Source: Acanthornis magna
Lineage: Eukaryota > Chordata > Aves > Passeriformes > Acanthizidae
Reading direction: 5' to 3'
Length of the DNA stretch: 64,000 bases
NCBI GenBank assembly: GCA_036785705.1
Contig: JAWUZG010000056.1
Location: 19,536,501 to 19,600,500 of the forward strand
The notes beneath the pieces are model-generated. The model searched no databases, was not told the DNA's origin, and saw nothing but the letters and a program-made list of their open reading frames with translations. Position numbers and translations under genes: made by a program. This document shows, piece by piece, positions 1 to 15,200 of the stretch. How positions within the stretch are numbered: position 1 is the first letter of the stretch; each line of letters starts with the position of its first letter.

Positions 1-47
1 CATGGGACTTTCTCAGAACTCTCTTTTACTGTTGCTAGCACATGCAG

Positions 48-202
48 CCGTGTCAAAGATTGACCTGGCTTTGGAACGAGGAGATGCATTAGCACTGTAT
101 GAAGCTTTGGCAACACCAGCCCTGGGACTCCGAGGATTGCTACAAGAAAATCATGACTGGTATTTCAAGCAGCTTTTGAGTGATAGGCAACAAAAACAGG
201 AG
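48..202 (+). CDS. IQGAP1: IQGAP1 visible exon 1 (internal repeat)
   Basis: The frame reads [19 protein letters not shown], an IQGAP internal-repeat unit. I place the acceptor at the AG of 46-47, after a T-rich stretch, because homology to IQGAP1 begins there. The open frame back to base 2 is probably intronic. The donor GTATGG follows base 202 and the exon ends in phase 0. Confidence 0.85.
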
Positions 203-3200
203 GTATGGAAAAGCGTAGATTACCCTGATTTGTGAGGTTTTCGCCCTGCTCCTGCCTTTCACCATGCCGCTGTGTACTAATCACTTTATATATTACCTGC
301 ATTACAGTTTAGTGTTGGCTAGAAAAAGTTAGTGTTAAGAGATGGAAGCATTCAGTAAGCCTGTCTGTTATTTAGGTTTTATCTCTGCATGTGAAAGGCC
401 AGTAAAATGTTTGCATGCATGTGTACATATAATTAAAATGCTTTGACCAAACCTTAAAATATTAACTTCTACGTGTATAGAATTGTTATGACCAAGGTGT
501 GTCTTTCCTCATTTTACTATTGTCAGTGCCCAAATAATGTGTATATAAGGGTTTTGTAAACACCTATCAGATAAGCATGAACTAATTTCCCTGTGGAGAA
601 TACCATCATACACCACTTGCAGGCATGGCGCTTAGGAACACGGTTTAGTGGTGGATTTGGGAGTGTTAGATATATGGTTGGACTTAATGATCTTATGGGT
701 CTTTTTCAGCTTCAACGGCTCTGTGACTCTACCCAAGTTTTTCAAGCCCTCCTGCCTCCCTACTTACTCAGTCTCATTTTCTATTTGAATTTGTGTAGTA
801 CCATATAGTCCAAGAAGCATGAATGCATAAGCCAAAGATGCGTGTTGTCCATTTTGATGTTCTGATAACTTTTTAGTTGCTCAGAGGTAAAATGCAATGT
901 TGCTTAATGGATTGTTTCATGGCAAACTGCACAATTGCTAATTTCACTCCAGCACGCAGCTCATGTACAGGGAGTCTTTTCCCACAAAATTGTGCCTTTT
1001 GCCTTAAATATGTTATCATTTTGGAAGCAGTCTTGCCTTTAATTGCTGTGTTCATGGGACTGCGCTTCCTATACAAACATGATCAGTTTGTACACGTATT
1101 TCAGCACCTGAACTGAGAATTTGGTGCGTAATTTCTGATTTCCTTATATATATAGCATTCTTCATTTGCAGAAGCTATATGGCATCAGAGTGTTTTAAGC
1201 TAAAGTGGAGTATTTTTATTGAGGTAATGGAAATGAATAACATGACATTGTTTCGCCCTCACAGTTTCTGTTTTTTCTTTAGGCTGGCCTTACAGGTCCT
1301 CTGCAGAAGGAAGAGTTGCAGTTGGGAGTGGATGCTGCTAACAGGGTAGCACAACAGTACCAGCAAAGTAAGGATCAACAGAAATTATTGCAGCAAAGTC
1401 ACTGTGGATGTGGTCAGAAAAACGAGGCAGCACAGTATTTGGGTCTATTACGAATGGTCATTATGAATGTTCTTTAAGTACTTTATGGCTGCTAAGAACA
1501 TTAAAGAGAGATGGTTGCCCTAATTATTTGTAGTGTCTTTTATCCAGCTATTGCAGTGTGGCTGGAGATAACAGCATATAACTTGAGTTAAGAAACATAG
1601 AATTTTTGCATCCACCTTAAATAACCTCTTCTTGTAGAATACTTGTATGAATTTTTGTGCTGTGCATCTGTGAAGAAAATCTACATTTCTCCAAGAGATG
1701 CGAAAGATAGGTTATCTGCTGATCATTCACACTGAGATACAGAACCTTTACTGTTTCTGAATATGAGGTAGCAAATAAAATGCAGATCATTTGCTGATTG
1801 TTTTTTGATTGATGTTTCTGAGACCATGCAGAGCTCTGGCTGTTCAGGAGCAATTCACTTTGTGATAGGCAGGAAGGAGAGTACCAAAGGAAAAATTGGT
1901 ACGATTCACCCATCCAAAAATTTGCAGTGAGGCTTCTTACTATTGGAATACTGAAATGGTGAAACAGTCCTTTGATAACCTGACAAAAAAGTGAGCTAGT
2001 ATTAAATATGAGCATTGTGTGTTTTAATTATCTTCAGTAATGGAAGACTGACTAACTGGGGATGTATGGATCCAAGAGTTTGGCTCTTTCCCTGCAGCTA
2101 GGGGTATTATTCTTTTTCTCGTTAAGTATTTGAGTAAAATAGAAGTGCTGTTATTATGGGAGTCTCAACTGTCTGCCTTCCTTATTCTTTATACTCTTTG
2201 AACTTCTAGGACTGGCAGCAGTAGCCAGAATTAATTCCGCAATTCGAATGGGTGATGCTGAGAAGACTGTGGCAGAAATGATGAATCCAGAGGCCCAGTT
2301 ACCAGAGGTTTATGCATTTGCTGCAGATCTTTACCAGAGAGAGCTGGCCACCTTACAGCAACAGAGCCCTGAAGTAAATATCACCTTCTCTGTTATTTGT
2401 GGAAGTTGGCATGGATCACTGGGTCTACCTTGTCTGTCTTCTTAAATACGTTCTCTGGGACGAGCCTGTCTTGAATCTTCATAGAACTGCTTTGGTGGTC
2501 ATTCTGTTCTGATGGGGTTTAATCCCTAAAATTTTGAGCTACTTGGCCGTATAAGACTGTACGTCAGTCTCTTACTTGGTGCTCTAGCTTTGTTTATGAT
2601 ACTCATCTTTCTACTTTGTTGTCATGTCTGTTCTGACAGCTACCCCATTGTTTTCTATGTGCAGCAATAGTTTGTGTAGGGCTAATAGAATTAATTTGTT
2701 TGCAGGGTCACCTCACCCATCCAGAGCTATCTGTTGCTGTAGAGATGCTGTCTTCTGTGGCCCTGATTAACAGGGCTTTGGATTCAGGGGATATGAATAC
2801 AGTGTGGAAACAACTGAGCAGTCCTGTCACAGGGCTTACGAACATTGAGGATGAGAACTCACAGAGGTGAAGAATTCAAGAAATCGTATCTGACCTTGAT
2901 GTTGCTTATATTCTGTGACCGTATGAGTTTTTTTCCTTCTCTGAAATTTTACATTATTTCTACATTAGTTGTTGCAGCACTGATTTAATCTCTGCTGTCT
3001 CTTGAATCTTGTTTTTGCAATTACTATTTCTTACTGCTCCAATTCCTGTGGTGTCTCTCAATCCTTTCTCATGGATTTCACTATAAAGCCATACTTAATA
3101 CCATTAGGTTGTTGCTAGTACGTACACCAGCTCACCCACCATTTTCTTTGCCCTGGACCCTCATTCAGTGTTTTAGTGCTTTTTTCTATTTGGCAATTTT

Positions 3201-6200
3201 GTCTGTTTGAACCTACTTCACATTTGTGCTCACCATCCTCCACACAGCATTTCTCTTCCCGTTTTCACATTTGTTCCAGCTTCAAACCTCATGATACCTC
3301 TCCCACTTCATGTACAGTTGTGAATGCTGGGTTGTGTGCTCCCTCACCAACTTGTTGCAGCGTGATGTTTACTGGGTTTGGGTTTTGTTTTTTGACAGAT
3401 ACATCGATGACTTGGTGAAGCTGAAAGCTCAAACAAGTGCAGAAGGAAATGAATTTATCACATGGAATGATATCCAGTCATGTGTTGATCATGTGAATAA
3501 AGTTGTGCATGAAGAACACGAAAGTAAGTTTTTCTTTTCATGCTAGACTGAGCCTAGCCTATAAGGACTGCTAAAATTAGGTGTGTGTCGATACAAAAAG
3601 TTATCGATTGACTTGTGTCATACGTTAGGTATCTAGGAAGATCTTAGTTGTAAACAAGACTTGGTGAACTGTAATATATAAGTCTTGATGGCAGGACTGT
3701 TCGCCGATGGAGAGATCAGGCAGTCAGGAGCGTTTGTGGTATTGACATCAGTATTTCAAAACTGTTTATTAATCTTTCCAGTGTAAATTTCAACCCTCTT
3801 TGGATTGAAAATGTATTTATGTTAATGACTGTCTTTTAGCCATGATAATAGACCGGGCCTGAGTGTAATTACAAAAACTTCATCAAAACAGAAAATTGGA
3901 GTAATTCTTCTTGTGCCATGACAGTATTAGTCAACTTAAAATCCAGAGCGGGGATAGAGGAGTCCTTGAAAAATTAGTACCATTAAACAAACCTATTTTT
4001 CAGTAGACCTCCCTTTTTTTTCTTTTTTCATTTTCATTAAGGTTTCTTAATTTTTGTTTATGACCAATACTGAAAACCTCCTGGGTTTGACACTAACCTT
4101 CAAGCCATCTTTGTAATATTTATAATTTTGTAATATTTAATATCTCAGCAAGGCTCAAAGCCTTGTGTCATAAAGTGGGAGAGAACATTGAGACGAGCAG
4201 GTATCTTTTGCTACTCCTCATTGTGTACTTGGTGTGCTGTGTTCCAGCTTGAAAAGCTTTCTCTTCTACTCTGAGAGAGTAGAAGGAGAGGGTTAACTTT
4301 TAAATTAACAGCGTTCTATTTTGGTTAGCTTGTTTCCTGCATCTCCAAATAGACACTGGGTTTCCTCTTCGGGTCAGGTGATTAGGTGTGTCGGAACCAC
4401 GCAAGCAGGGTGCCCACTGGCGGGTTCGCACACTGGTGCTAGTTTCACAGTATCTTCTCTATGTAAGAGGTCACCGTGGAATTCTAAAAGTTGATGCAGT
4501 CCCAACATTCTGTTTCTTTTAATGCTCCTTATCCTGAAAGAAAAGGCGCAGAAAATCCTGTAATGAGATAAATTGTTCTCCTGGGAATTTCTCAATTCTT
4601 TGGTCTGCTTGGTGTGTGCCCTTGTGCAGAGATACATTTTATCATCTATCTATGAATATGTGAAATTAGTCAGAGAAGGTCCTCAAGCTATATGGCCATA
4701 TATATACTTTTTTTTCCTGTGCCAGTTCCTAAGTTATTGTGTCTGTTTTTTGATAGAAACCATGCCACCGTTTTAGCGATGCAGTTCATGCAATGTCCGC
4801 AACATACATTTTTCCCTGATCTCTACTCCATCCAAATATAACCGCTTCCCCAAGATGTTCTATTTTTTGTATGAACTTCTGTTTTGTGTGTCTTGCATTG
4901 TGTGTCTCGAATTGAAGAATCACAATCTTTGAATACAGTAACCAAAATTGGAGATGCCCACACTGAGCTCCTTTCTTTTATCTAAAAGACCTTTTTTTTC
5001 TGCACTGATCAAACCATGATTGGATCCTTCTTTAGGCAGGGAATCAAATCAGATTAACTCTGGGGTTCATCTCAACCTGAGTTACTTCGTGATTTTCAGG
5101 AGATGGTTGCTATAGACGGGACATGCATGATGTAGACTGTTTGCATTTAGCTAACTTTAAGGTTTTTGTTTTGCTGAATGGTAAATTTTACTGTACCTCA
5201 ATAGCATCCACATCTCTGATAATACAGCTACATACATCCTTAATGGAAGAGTTTTCTAAAATATGAAGTTACTGTATTTTTAGATGATACTCCATGCAAG
5301 CCTTTAGGTTCATGTGAAGATTTCTTTCTGGAAAAGCCAGAACCTTGGAATATTGTGAACTCCAGCCATTTGATAATTCTCTTCTAGAAGCTCTGAGCTG
5401 GGTGTCTGAGGATTCAGTTTTGTTCGTGCAGGTGGTCTCCCTGAGTGGTTTTTTTGTTTTTTTTTAACTTTATTTTTCAATTGCAATGCTCAGGAATTAT
5501 GACTGCTTTAAGATGGAGAAATAGTCTTGGTTTCTTTACTAGTTGGTAATGTTTTCTATTAAAAATATTGTGGTTCTCAGCTGTTAACTTGGTTTAGGAA
5601 GGACTAACTGCATTTTTTGTCTGAAGCGACGCTTGTGATTATTGTTGACCAAAAATGGAACTTTGTCTTTCTCCCCCTTTGCATTCCTCCCTAGGGATTT
5701 TGGCAATTGGTCTTATTAATGAAGCTCTGGATGAAGGGGACACCAAGAAGACTATTCAAGCCTTACAGACTCCTGCAGCAAAATTGGAGGGTGTAGCCCC
5801 GAAGGTAGCACAGCATTACCAGGATACACTACTTCGAGCCAAGAGAGAGAAAGCACAGGTGAGTGCAGTTAAATGCACCTCTTGAAAGAGGCAGATCAGT
5901 GTAATTGGGTTCTTACCGGTCTTGAAAGTCAGGAATCAAAATTGGCAATGGAGAGGTGGAGAGTCTGCATACCTTCAACTGGTCTTAACCAGTCAGTTTG
6001 GATCTCTCTGTACTAGAGAAAGATTTCAGCTAACAGTGTGAATCTTCATGAACCCTGGAGATGGGTATAAGGATATTAAGTGCACATGATGGCTTGCTAC
6101 AGCTCATCTTGGGTCCCAAATGAGATACATATCTCATTTGTGGAAAAATAATACGCATCGTCTGTTTTTGCAAGGAGACTGTGTTCATTCCAGGAGTACT

Positions 6201-9200
6201 GAACCTCTGAATGCAAGTTTTCTGCAAGCTTAAGTATTTTCTTCTAATGTTCTTTGTTAAACGTAGTCATGGGCATAGTTACGTGTGGCAAAAGAAAGTT
6301 TTTGAAGGTGGAAAAATCTGCAAAGTGATAAATTAGAAAAAAGATGTGAAGCAACGTACATGCTACCAGCAAAATATATGCTGTTGTTCACCTGATGAGA
6401 CTTCGATAGCTTATGACTTTTTTGAGCAGAAGTTGTTATTAGTGAAGGACTTCTACCTACTTGAACATAGTTGCATCTTTCACTAACTGAAAGGTGAAGA
6501 TGAAGAGAGGAAGAGCAAGTTCCATCTTACTGGCTTAAGAAAGGATGACAAGTGCACGTGTGTGTATGCAAATGATTTCTGAGCAGTATGGATTGGACAC
6601 TTGATTTTTTTTTTCTTCCCTTCTCATCTGTTTACAGAGAAGTAGCAGATGTCTGCTTTCAGTGGCTTGAGAGTGTTTTCTTTTTTTCTGCCGTGGAGCT
6701 CATTGTTCTAATAACAGTGCACAGTTTTGTATAGAGACTAAGGTCTAGATTGTATTGAACACTTTGTTTTTGACTAAAGAAAAACCTGTGTGATGACAAT
6801 AGCTGAAAACTGTATGCATTTCTGGTGAAAATCATTAAGCAGCTTTCTCAAGGGCCTTGACAGGGTTAATGTTCCTCAGTATCCATTTTGTGCTGAAGCA
6901 TTTCCTCCTGCTGAGTCAGAATGAAACAATGAAATCTTTTTATCCGGTACTTAAACTTGTGCCAGGCGGTGCTGGTAACTCCGCAGTTGGTATGAAATTA
7001 CCTTATTTAGGCATAAGTAAGGGGCTTCTCCCAGCAGCATGGAAGTAATTGCAGAAATAGAAAGATTGTATTATAAAGTAACCATGTGGGGAAAATAATC
7101 ACAGTCTGAAGTCAACTTTTAGGAGCTAGTGATTTCTGTACCTACTTGCATGGGGAGTACTGTATCATGCACATCATTGTGATGTGATGATGTGAGAGAG
7201 AAGAAACCGGGAGTCTCTGTAGTACCTTACACTACGTGTATCTTGCGGAAAGCGTTGCAGCAGCAAAACTGTAAAAAAGCACGAGATAGTTTTGGTAGAT
7301 TTTGCTGTTGCTGGTACTCTTGTGGGGCTGTCTGGCTTTCAGATGCAATCTGCCTATGAAGGTCATGTAAAGCTCTTGAATGAAGTATCATTTAGCCAGT
7401 TAGTTTAGTTTCAGATCTGCCAAAACAGTGGGAAAAATATGGAAGACATGTAAGGAAGTGTTCCTTTTAAGTCTGGCCTTAAAGCTCTTGAGCATTGTAA
7501 ATAGTGGTTCTTTTGTGCAGTGTGATTATTATTCCTTAGCAGAACTAGATGTTTACTGTGTTCTGTTTGTATGAGGAGAGTTGTCAGAGGGATGGCAGTT
7601 GCATCTTAGCATTTGTTTTGGTAGTTACCTACAGGAAGCACCAGGGGGTGGGGAGAAGCTTGGCAACTGCCAGGTCATTGTTCTTTAAGTATGTTTTGGA
7701 ACTTGCTAAACACTCGTCTCTTTCCTCCCCTCAAACTTGTGCATGTAACATTAGCTCATTTGGCTGGATTTCGCAGCCAAAATACAGGATATTATGTGAT
7801 CACTGTGCCTTGACGAGCAACTGTTAAAATTAAGACTTGAAACGTGGCTTTGACTGCTGTGTGTCTACACCCATCCACAATACCTATGATGCTTTTTTCT
7901 TTGCTAGTTTGTACACGTTTGTGAACTTTCGTGGGCACGGAAATGAACAGCCTGATATGACATTAGTCACTCAAAGGTTTTTTAGTTTCTGCACACAGAT
8001 GTGCATCAGCAGCTCTGTGTAGGCATCTTCTGTTGAAGGACTAACTGCCTGGGAAGTCATATCATGTTAGCTAGTATGGCTTTAGGACTAACCGTTACTG
8101 AGTCCCCGGCCTTAGAGTCTCTCTGCTTATTAGAGTGTTTCCCATTGATAGAGTTTCTTCTTTGTTCTGTTTCCTGAAAAGATTTTTTGACTGGGAGAAA
8201 GTATTGAGTTTGGTAATGCCGTAGTAGTCTCTGCCAGTGACGAATGCACATGATGTCCTCGTGCTGGAGTCAGTTAGGAAGACTGAAATGTTTCTTATTC
8301 CCTCTGATATGGAGACCCACTATATTGGCTGTTTCTGAATAGAGGTTATTTTACTTTGCAAAAACAGTGGTACTTTTCTCTTGATACTGTGTATTTTTCT
8401 TGTATTCTCTTCAGGACACACAGGATGAAACAGCTGTACTTTGGCTAGATGAAATTCAGGATGGGATTCATAAGGCTAACAAGGACACAGAGGAGTCCCA
8501 GAGATGTAAGTATTATCACACGGTATTGCAGTTAATCCCCACTACCAGCCAAATATCAGTTATTTGAGGAAAAATTGGGAGCTAGAAATGTCGTACAAAC
8601 GTGGCAAAGGAAACTAAATGAACCCGCAGGTTTCTGGTGCAGGTGTGATTTTTTCGGGTTTTTTTAAGGAGCGAATGTCAGATTTTTCAAATACTAAATT
8701 TCTTCTGTTGTGGGGGGATATACATTTTTTTTTCAGCTTTGCATGTGACCATTAGACCGTGTTACCTCATTGGACAAATCTCTATCAAATTGTTTGTGAT
8801 TTGCAACTAATTGTGTGTGTCTGCGGGTGGTTAGTTAGAAGCGAGAACGTTCACATGCACAGTTGAAATGGTGTTTTCCGGTGAGCGTTACCTTTCATTT
8901 GCGTGACGTACTGTTGTCACAACCTCACGCGTTTTTCAAATACAGAGGGTACTGCACATCAGTGATTCTCACCTTTGCTCCTCACTGCAGTTTGTGGGGG
9001 ACTGGCCAACCCATTGTTGCATCCCAGTCTTTATAACGATGTTGTTTCTGTCTGTAGAAACAATTAAGTAATTACTAGTCTTGAACTTGCTGGTTTTTTT
9101 TTTTTGTTTTGTTTGTATGTTTTATTTTGTTCCTGGCAAAGGCTTTTTCTTTGACAAAACATGAGAGTTTTAAAAGTCTTTTGATATGTTCTAATGGCCT

Positions 9201-12200
9201 ATTGTTAATGTATGCTGTTTGTTTGCTGGATATCACATGCTTCAGGGAACTTGTTTTTATGAATTTAAAAAATATGATATTCTATTTGCATTTACTCTAA
9301 ATCTTTAATTTTCCGTTACGTTCGAGATTTACCTGTCTGCTTTTTCGGCTTGATTCAACTGATGAGTATTAGTACCTATTGGTTTTGCCCTTTATAGTTG
9401 CCTTACGTTTTTCTTGAATCTATTTCTTCATCTCTAGCGTGCTGATGTCTTGCATCTCCCTTTGAAAACTTCTGATTTGATGTTACGCTAATACTTAAAG
9501 TTACCCGAACGCGCACAGTCGGTCCCTTCTGATTTTGCTTTGAATGGGCAACTGTATTGGAAACAGAAAAGTTTAATCTGTGTGTGGAATCTCTCTGGTG
9601 CCTTCTGAGATAGGTTGTCCGAAGACACTGTCTTCAAAGATTTTCCAGTCTGTGTCAGACAAGGCCCTGAAGGTAGCCCAGCTTTGAGAACAGGATTGGA
9701 CTAGATTGCCCTCCAACATGAATTTTTAATGAATCTGTGTATCAGATATGTAGAGTTTCTGACACGGTTGATTCCTCTCATCCTCTCTCTGCAGATATGA
9801 GCTTTTTTGAAAAATCTGTGCATTGTCCATTTGTATTCTTAATAGATGTTTTAAAAGAGAAAAATCAACATGTTCAAAAAAGTTCTGGTGAAAGGCACAA
9901 TGAGTTTGTCCAACTCCATGGCCTAGTTTAGTTTCTTCTAATGACATTATTTAGTCAGTAAATTCCCCTGTCAACTGCTGGAAGGAAGGAAGGAAGGAAG
10001 GAAGGAAGGAAGGAAGGAAGGAAGGAAGGAAGGAAGGAAGGAAAAGAAAGAAAGAAAGGAAGGAAGAAAGGAAGGGAGAAAGGAAGGAAGGAAGAAAGGA
10101 AGAAAGGAAGAAAGAAAGAAAGAAAAGGACGGGGGAAGTAGGACAGCTTTTACCTATCCATCTTACTGTTTGGTCCCAATACAATTTTTTTCACCATTCT
10201 TCCTATCCACCAAGCACTTCAGGCAAGGCAACAGCCTGAATTTTATGCCATGAAGAACATTTGGTCAAAAGCAGGATATGTCCTTAAGCCTGAAAAGTTC
10301 TTCAGATACCCTTAGCAGTCCATGTAGGAACAGATGTTTCTGTGGTCTTACCTAGTGCTAAAAATTAGTGTATTTCACATTGGCAATGTCAGTGGGATTT
10401 CTCTGCTCTTGTGATGATGTCTGTATTTGAGTTCCAGTTCTGGAGTAACCCTGGAATGATGTATTGTTTTTTCTTCCTCTGCTCCTTGTGTTTCCCCAAA
10501 GATGTTCTTGACTTGTTTACAAGCCACACCATGCTTTTTTTCCTAGGGATAGGGGTTCTAGATGTTGAAAAAGTCTCTTCTGAGTCGTGACTGGCTCTGC
10601 CAGAAAAAACTGTGTTAACTGAAACAGACGTCAGAGGAGAGCTGTAACTTTGTGCGTTGAAAAGTTCTGCTGGTAAATCAGCATCATACTGGGACTTTGA
10701 GCACACAAGTTGCATGCTGTCAGGTGCAGTTCCACACATGGTTGGACACTGTACTGAAGAGGCCTCTACAGTTGGTTTTTTATTTATATTTCATGTTTAT
10801 ATACACTTAAAATTTGTGTATCTTACATACACCCCAGCTATAAGGGTGTGTTCACGTTGCCTCAGTCTGTTCTGCCATTCTGTGTTTACTGTGAGTTACT
10901 GAGCCCCTGAGCTAAGCCGCTGCCTTGTGTTATCCAAGTCTCCATAGGAATTCTGGCCATTAATGAAGCAGTAGATCACGGCGATGTTAGCCAGACCCTG
11001 AGCACCTTGCGTTCACCTGATGTTGGGCTATACGGAGTCACTCCAGAATGTGCTGAGACGTACCTTCGAGAACTGTCAGAAGTCAAGACAAGAAAAAGGG
11101 CAGCAGGTACACCTTTAGTAGCTAACCGTTAGCGAAATAAGTGCGAGATTATTGTATGTGGAATTGGAATCAGAGGTAAAAAAGCCCCTGGGAAGAAATC
11201 TTACATCGTAGGTGACAGTTGTGGATGCTTTGTGAAAAAAGGGTGTTTTTTTTAAAAAAAGTGTGTGAGTAGTATAATGTTTTCTGCTTGTAGAACCCGT
11301 TGTGTTTAGGTAGCTCTCATATGACATCATTAGGGACTCAGAAACATTTATTTCCTGTCTCGGAGGAAGAAGCGTCTGTAAAGTAGATTTTCCGGTTGTA
11401 ACATTTGTATGCATGAAAGGTAAGACACTTGTCAGATTTTTAGACTTCTAACTGCATTTTCTCCTTTTAGGGAGCAATGGCAGTGAATGGGTGAAACACT
11501 GGGTGAGAGGAGGCTATCATTATTATCATAACTTGCAGACCAAAGAGGGAGGATGGGATGAGCCAGCAGGATTTGTGCAAAATGACACGCAGCTGTCACG
11601 GGAGGAGATACAGGTAGAGTTGCTTACGCATGCTCTTTCTCTGAAAAGTTGATGTTCCTACCGTTCCCACCCTTAATGCAGCTCTAAGAATACTTCAATG
11701 CCACAGTCATGTTAACAAGCTTAGTAACTCATTCGATTTGCTAGGCATCATCGGGTTGTGTGCGTCACAACTCCTTGTCCTATTTCAGAAAAATTTATCC
11801 TGTCGCTAAAAGAGTGCAGGACCGTGATGTCACTGTTTTTTGAATGGCGACTTTGGAGTTTCTTCTAAGCGCAATGTGGAAAGCTTATGTAACATCCTTT
11901 TTCTTCTATTTCCATGTTCCTTTTCTGGCTCCTCTTCCTATCGTAACACCGATTCAGAGCACCATATCCGGAGTCACTGCAGCATACAACCGAGAACAGT
12001 TGTGGCTGGCAAATGAGAGCCTGATTATGAAACTTCAGGCTTGCTGTCGAGGGTATCTTGTTCGCCAGGAATTCAGCTCAAGAATGAATTTTTTGAAGAA
12101 GCAAGTCCCAGCAATCACTTGCATTCAGGTAGCGATACCCTTTAATTCTGTTTGAAACTTGTACTCTGCAGGTGTTCGCTGTACACGAGCTTATTGATCG

Positions 12201-15200
12201 TTTTTGTTCAGTTCAAGCATTTACAACACATAATTGTCTTTGCCTCGTATTGTAAATGAACTAAAAGCATTTTCTTCTCCCAGTGAGTTTTGGTATATTA
12301 TTTGCTTTTATGTATCATATATAATCAGTAAAGCCTTCTCACGTAGAATTGGAGAGAAAAAAACTTACTCGAGGAAGCTTTACCAATTATTTTCTTACGC
12401 GTTTCAATGCTTCGGGAACGGGGCGATATGAAGTGCGTTGTACGTGTTGATGGTGAAAATACCGTGAGATGCACTGCTGCTGCGATTCGTCACGAATTCA
12501 AGAGAAACAATACAGTTTTCAGTATTCCCGAGTAAAATTCTTGTCTTTAAATTTGTCCGGGGATTTGGAGGATTGAGGACCTGAAAGAGATGTCAGGATA
12601 ATTCAGCATAAAATTGGGTGTATTTACAGGACAGCAACAAAAAAATTCTTTCTGTGCTGTTGTAACTGAAATGCGTACAAATGAAATAGTTGCTTTGCAC
12701 CCTATTAGCATTTTATTATTTCAGCAGTATATACATGTTTCTGCCTAAGTAGCATGTAGTCTACCTGTATACTTAGCAAAACCTCGACAACCACTCCCAG
12801 CTCATTAAAATAACGCTCTCCCTTTAAGTGTAGTCCAACCCCTTGCCTACCTTCCCTTCCCTAGTGTCAATGGTGGTGAGTCTGCTCCGAAGGCTTAAGA
12901 TACTATATCGCTGTTCTCACCAGCAGCGGCAGCAGCTAAGACGTGATCGTCACGTAGAGCAGTTTCTGTCGACTTGACTGTTTTGCTATATACTTGGTTC
13001 CATAACTGTGCTTCAAAAGGCCCTGGCTCTTTGTGGAATAATTTCAAGTCTCTCATGATTACAGCTGGAAAACAGTTAACGCTTCGCACGGTGTATCTCT
13101 CAATAAGACAAGCACATCTTCTTCATGTTTAATTTAGCCAAAAGGGCAGTTGGAAGTTGAGGAACACAAAGAAACTCAGATTTGTTGTTTCTGCTGTTTA
13201 ATTAGAAAAGTGAGTGTGTCTCTTTTGTTTTCAGTCTCAATGGCGTGGCTACAAGCAAAGGAAGGCATATCAAAGCCGTTTGGATTACCTACGAGCACAA
13301 AAGGACCAAGTAGTAAAGGTAGTTCAGGTTCCCTGCTGACTGTTCGGTAGACCTTCAGGGTAGTCAACTTTGTAGGTAAGGTTTTTATCTGAGTGTTTTG
13401 GTTACCCTTCAACAGATTCAATCAATGACCAGGATGTATCAAGCCAGAAGACGTTACAGAGATCGTCTGCAGTATTTCAGAGACCACGTAAGAGGCTATC
13501 TCGTTGAATGTATTCCGTACTTGACTTCGGTGCTCTTTCCAGATGACGTCAAGTGCTTTTTTGTTTTTTTCATCCTAGATAAATGATGTTGTAAAAATTC
13601 AAGCCTTTATCCGAGCAAACAAAGCACGAGAAGACTACAAAACCCTCAGTAAGTATTGCCAAGAGGATAGAACCGATGCACATTGAATCTCTGTTCGTGA
13701 GGGGTCATAGGTTCATAGAAGAGATTCCCCAACTCTCTCTGCCTGTCTCCATAGGAGAGATGCTCCAGCCCCCTGATCATCTTTGTAGCCCTCCTCTGGA
13801 CTCACTCCTGCAGCTCCACATCCTTCTTATTATGTTGGGGGCCCCAGAGCTGAGCACAATACTCCAGGTGGGGTCTCATGAGAGTGGAGTAGAGGAGGAG
13901 AATCACCTGCCTTGACCTCCTGACCACACTGGTTTTGATGCAGCCCCGAATGCAGTTGGCTTTCTGTACTGCAAGTGCACATCGCTGGGTCATGTCAAGC
14001 TTCTCGTCAACCAACGGTGGCTGTGTGATCTATAACGTCAGGACAATTTTGAGGAGCAATTGGGATGAAGTTGGTAGGGCAGTGTGGGGAGTAGGTAGTT
14101 CTTGAGGTTGAAGGAAAACTTGATTCTAGCTGTCTTTTTTTTTTTCCCTGCTGAAAAACAGAACTATAGCTTTGCAATTAGTTCTGACGGTGTGGACTAT
14201 CCTATGCCAATACTGACTTTGTTCTTGATTTACTTCTCTTACAATTTTCTCAAAACAGGAAAATCAAAATGTCAGAAGCTGTTTAGACATGATGGTACTA
14301 ATTTAACTCTGGGTGCTCCTTGATGTGCTGTTTAAACATAGATAAGGCATATATTTACTTCTGTTTGCCATCCCCTGGTGTTCTCTATTTTCTTGCCTAT
14401 TTTCAGTTAACGCTGAGAACCCACCTATGGCTGTGGTTCGGAAATTTGTCCACTTGCTCGATCAGAGTGACCAAGATTTTCAGGAGGAACTCGAGCTAAT
14501 GAAACTGCGTGAAGAAGTTGTAACCTTGATCCGATCCAATCAGCAACTGGAAAATGACCTCAATCTCATGGACATCAAAATTGGTTTGCTAGTGAAAAAC
14601 AAAATTACACTGCAGGTAAGAAATGCGTTGATGGGAGACCAGCTACAGACTGAATTGAGCCTAGTCGGTAGTTAGCACGGAGAACGACCGGATGTCAGTC
14701 GCTCAGGCCCGGTGGAAGACGTTTCTGCGGACTTAGTGTTTACTCCTGGTGTGTCCTTAGTCCATTCCCCTAATTTAGTATGTATCCCTAGAAAGAAAAC
14801 TGTAGGAGGAGAAGAAACAAGTCCCAAAACTAAAAAAGGCAACGAGACTATCTTGATCTAACAAATGTAACAGGTTTTGTATTTGAAGGCTTTGGGAACT
14901 CTTTTTTGTTGCTTGTTTCTGGCTAAACAAGTCACATGCCACAAGCTTGCCGCAAGCGGGGCGGTTTTGGAGGCGGGAGATGTGCTCGTGCCGCTCGGTT
15001 GCTTGTCAGTTAAAGGAAGCCCCCTCTATCTAAGCACGGTTGGTGCAATGAATTTCACCAAAAAAAAAGTCTCTTGCTGATGCAGCGTTGCCTTTTCTGC
15101 AAGCTGAAGTACCAGTCAGCTTTTCACATGGTGCTGGACTCATTATGCTAGGCTTCTCTCAGAGTGCAAAATCTCAGTTGGTGTAGTGAAATTTATCTTA

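Noticed and set aside
2..47. In-frame ATG and 15 codons before IQGAP1 visible exon 1
   Set aside because: Homology to IQGAP1 starts at about base 48 after an acceptor-like AG. The upstream text is T-rich and matches intron end rather than coding sequence.
13802..14014. 70-codon minus-strand frame in an IQGAP1 intron
   Set aside because: It is a decayed CR1 reverse-transcriptase remnant, listed as a mobile element rather than a gene.
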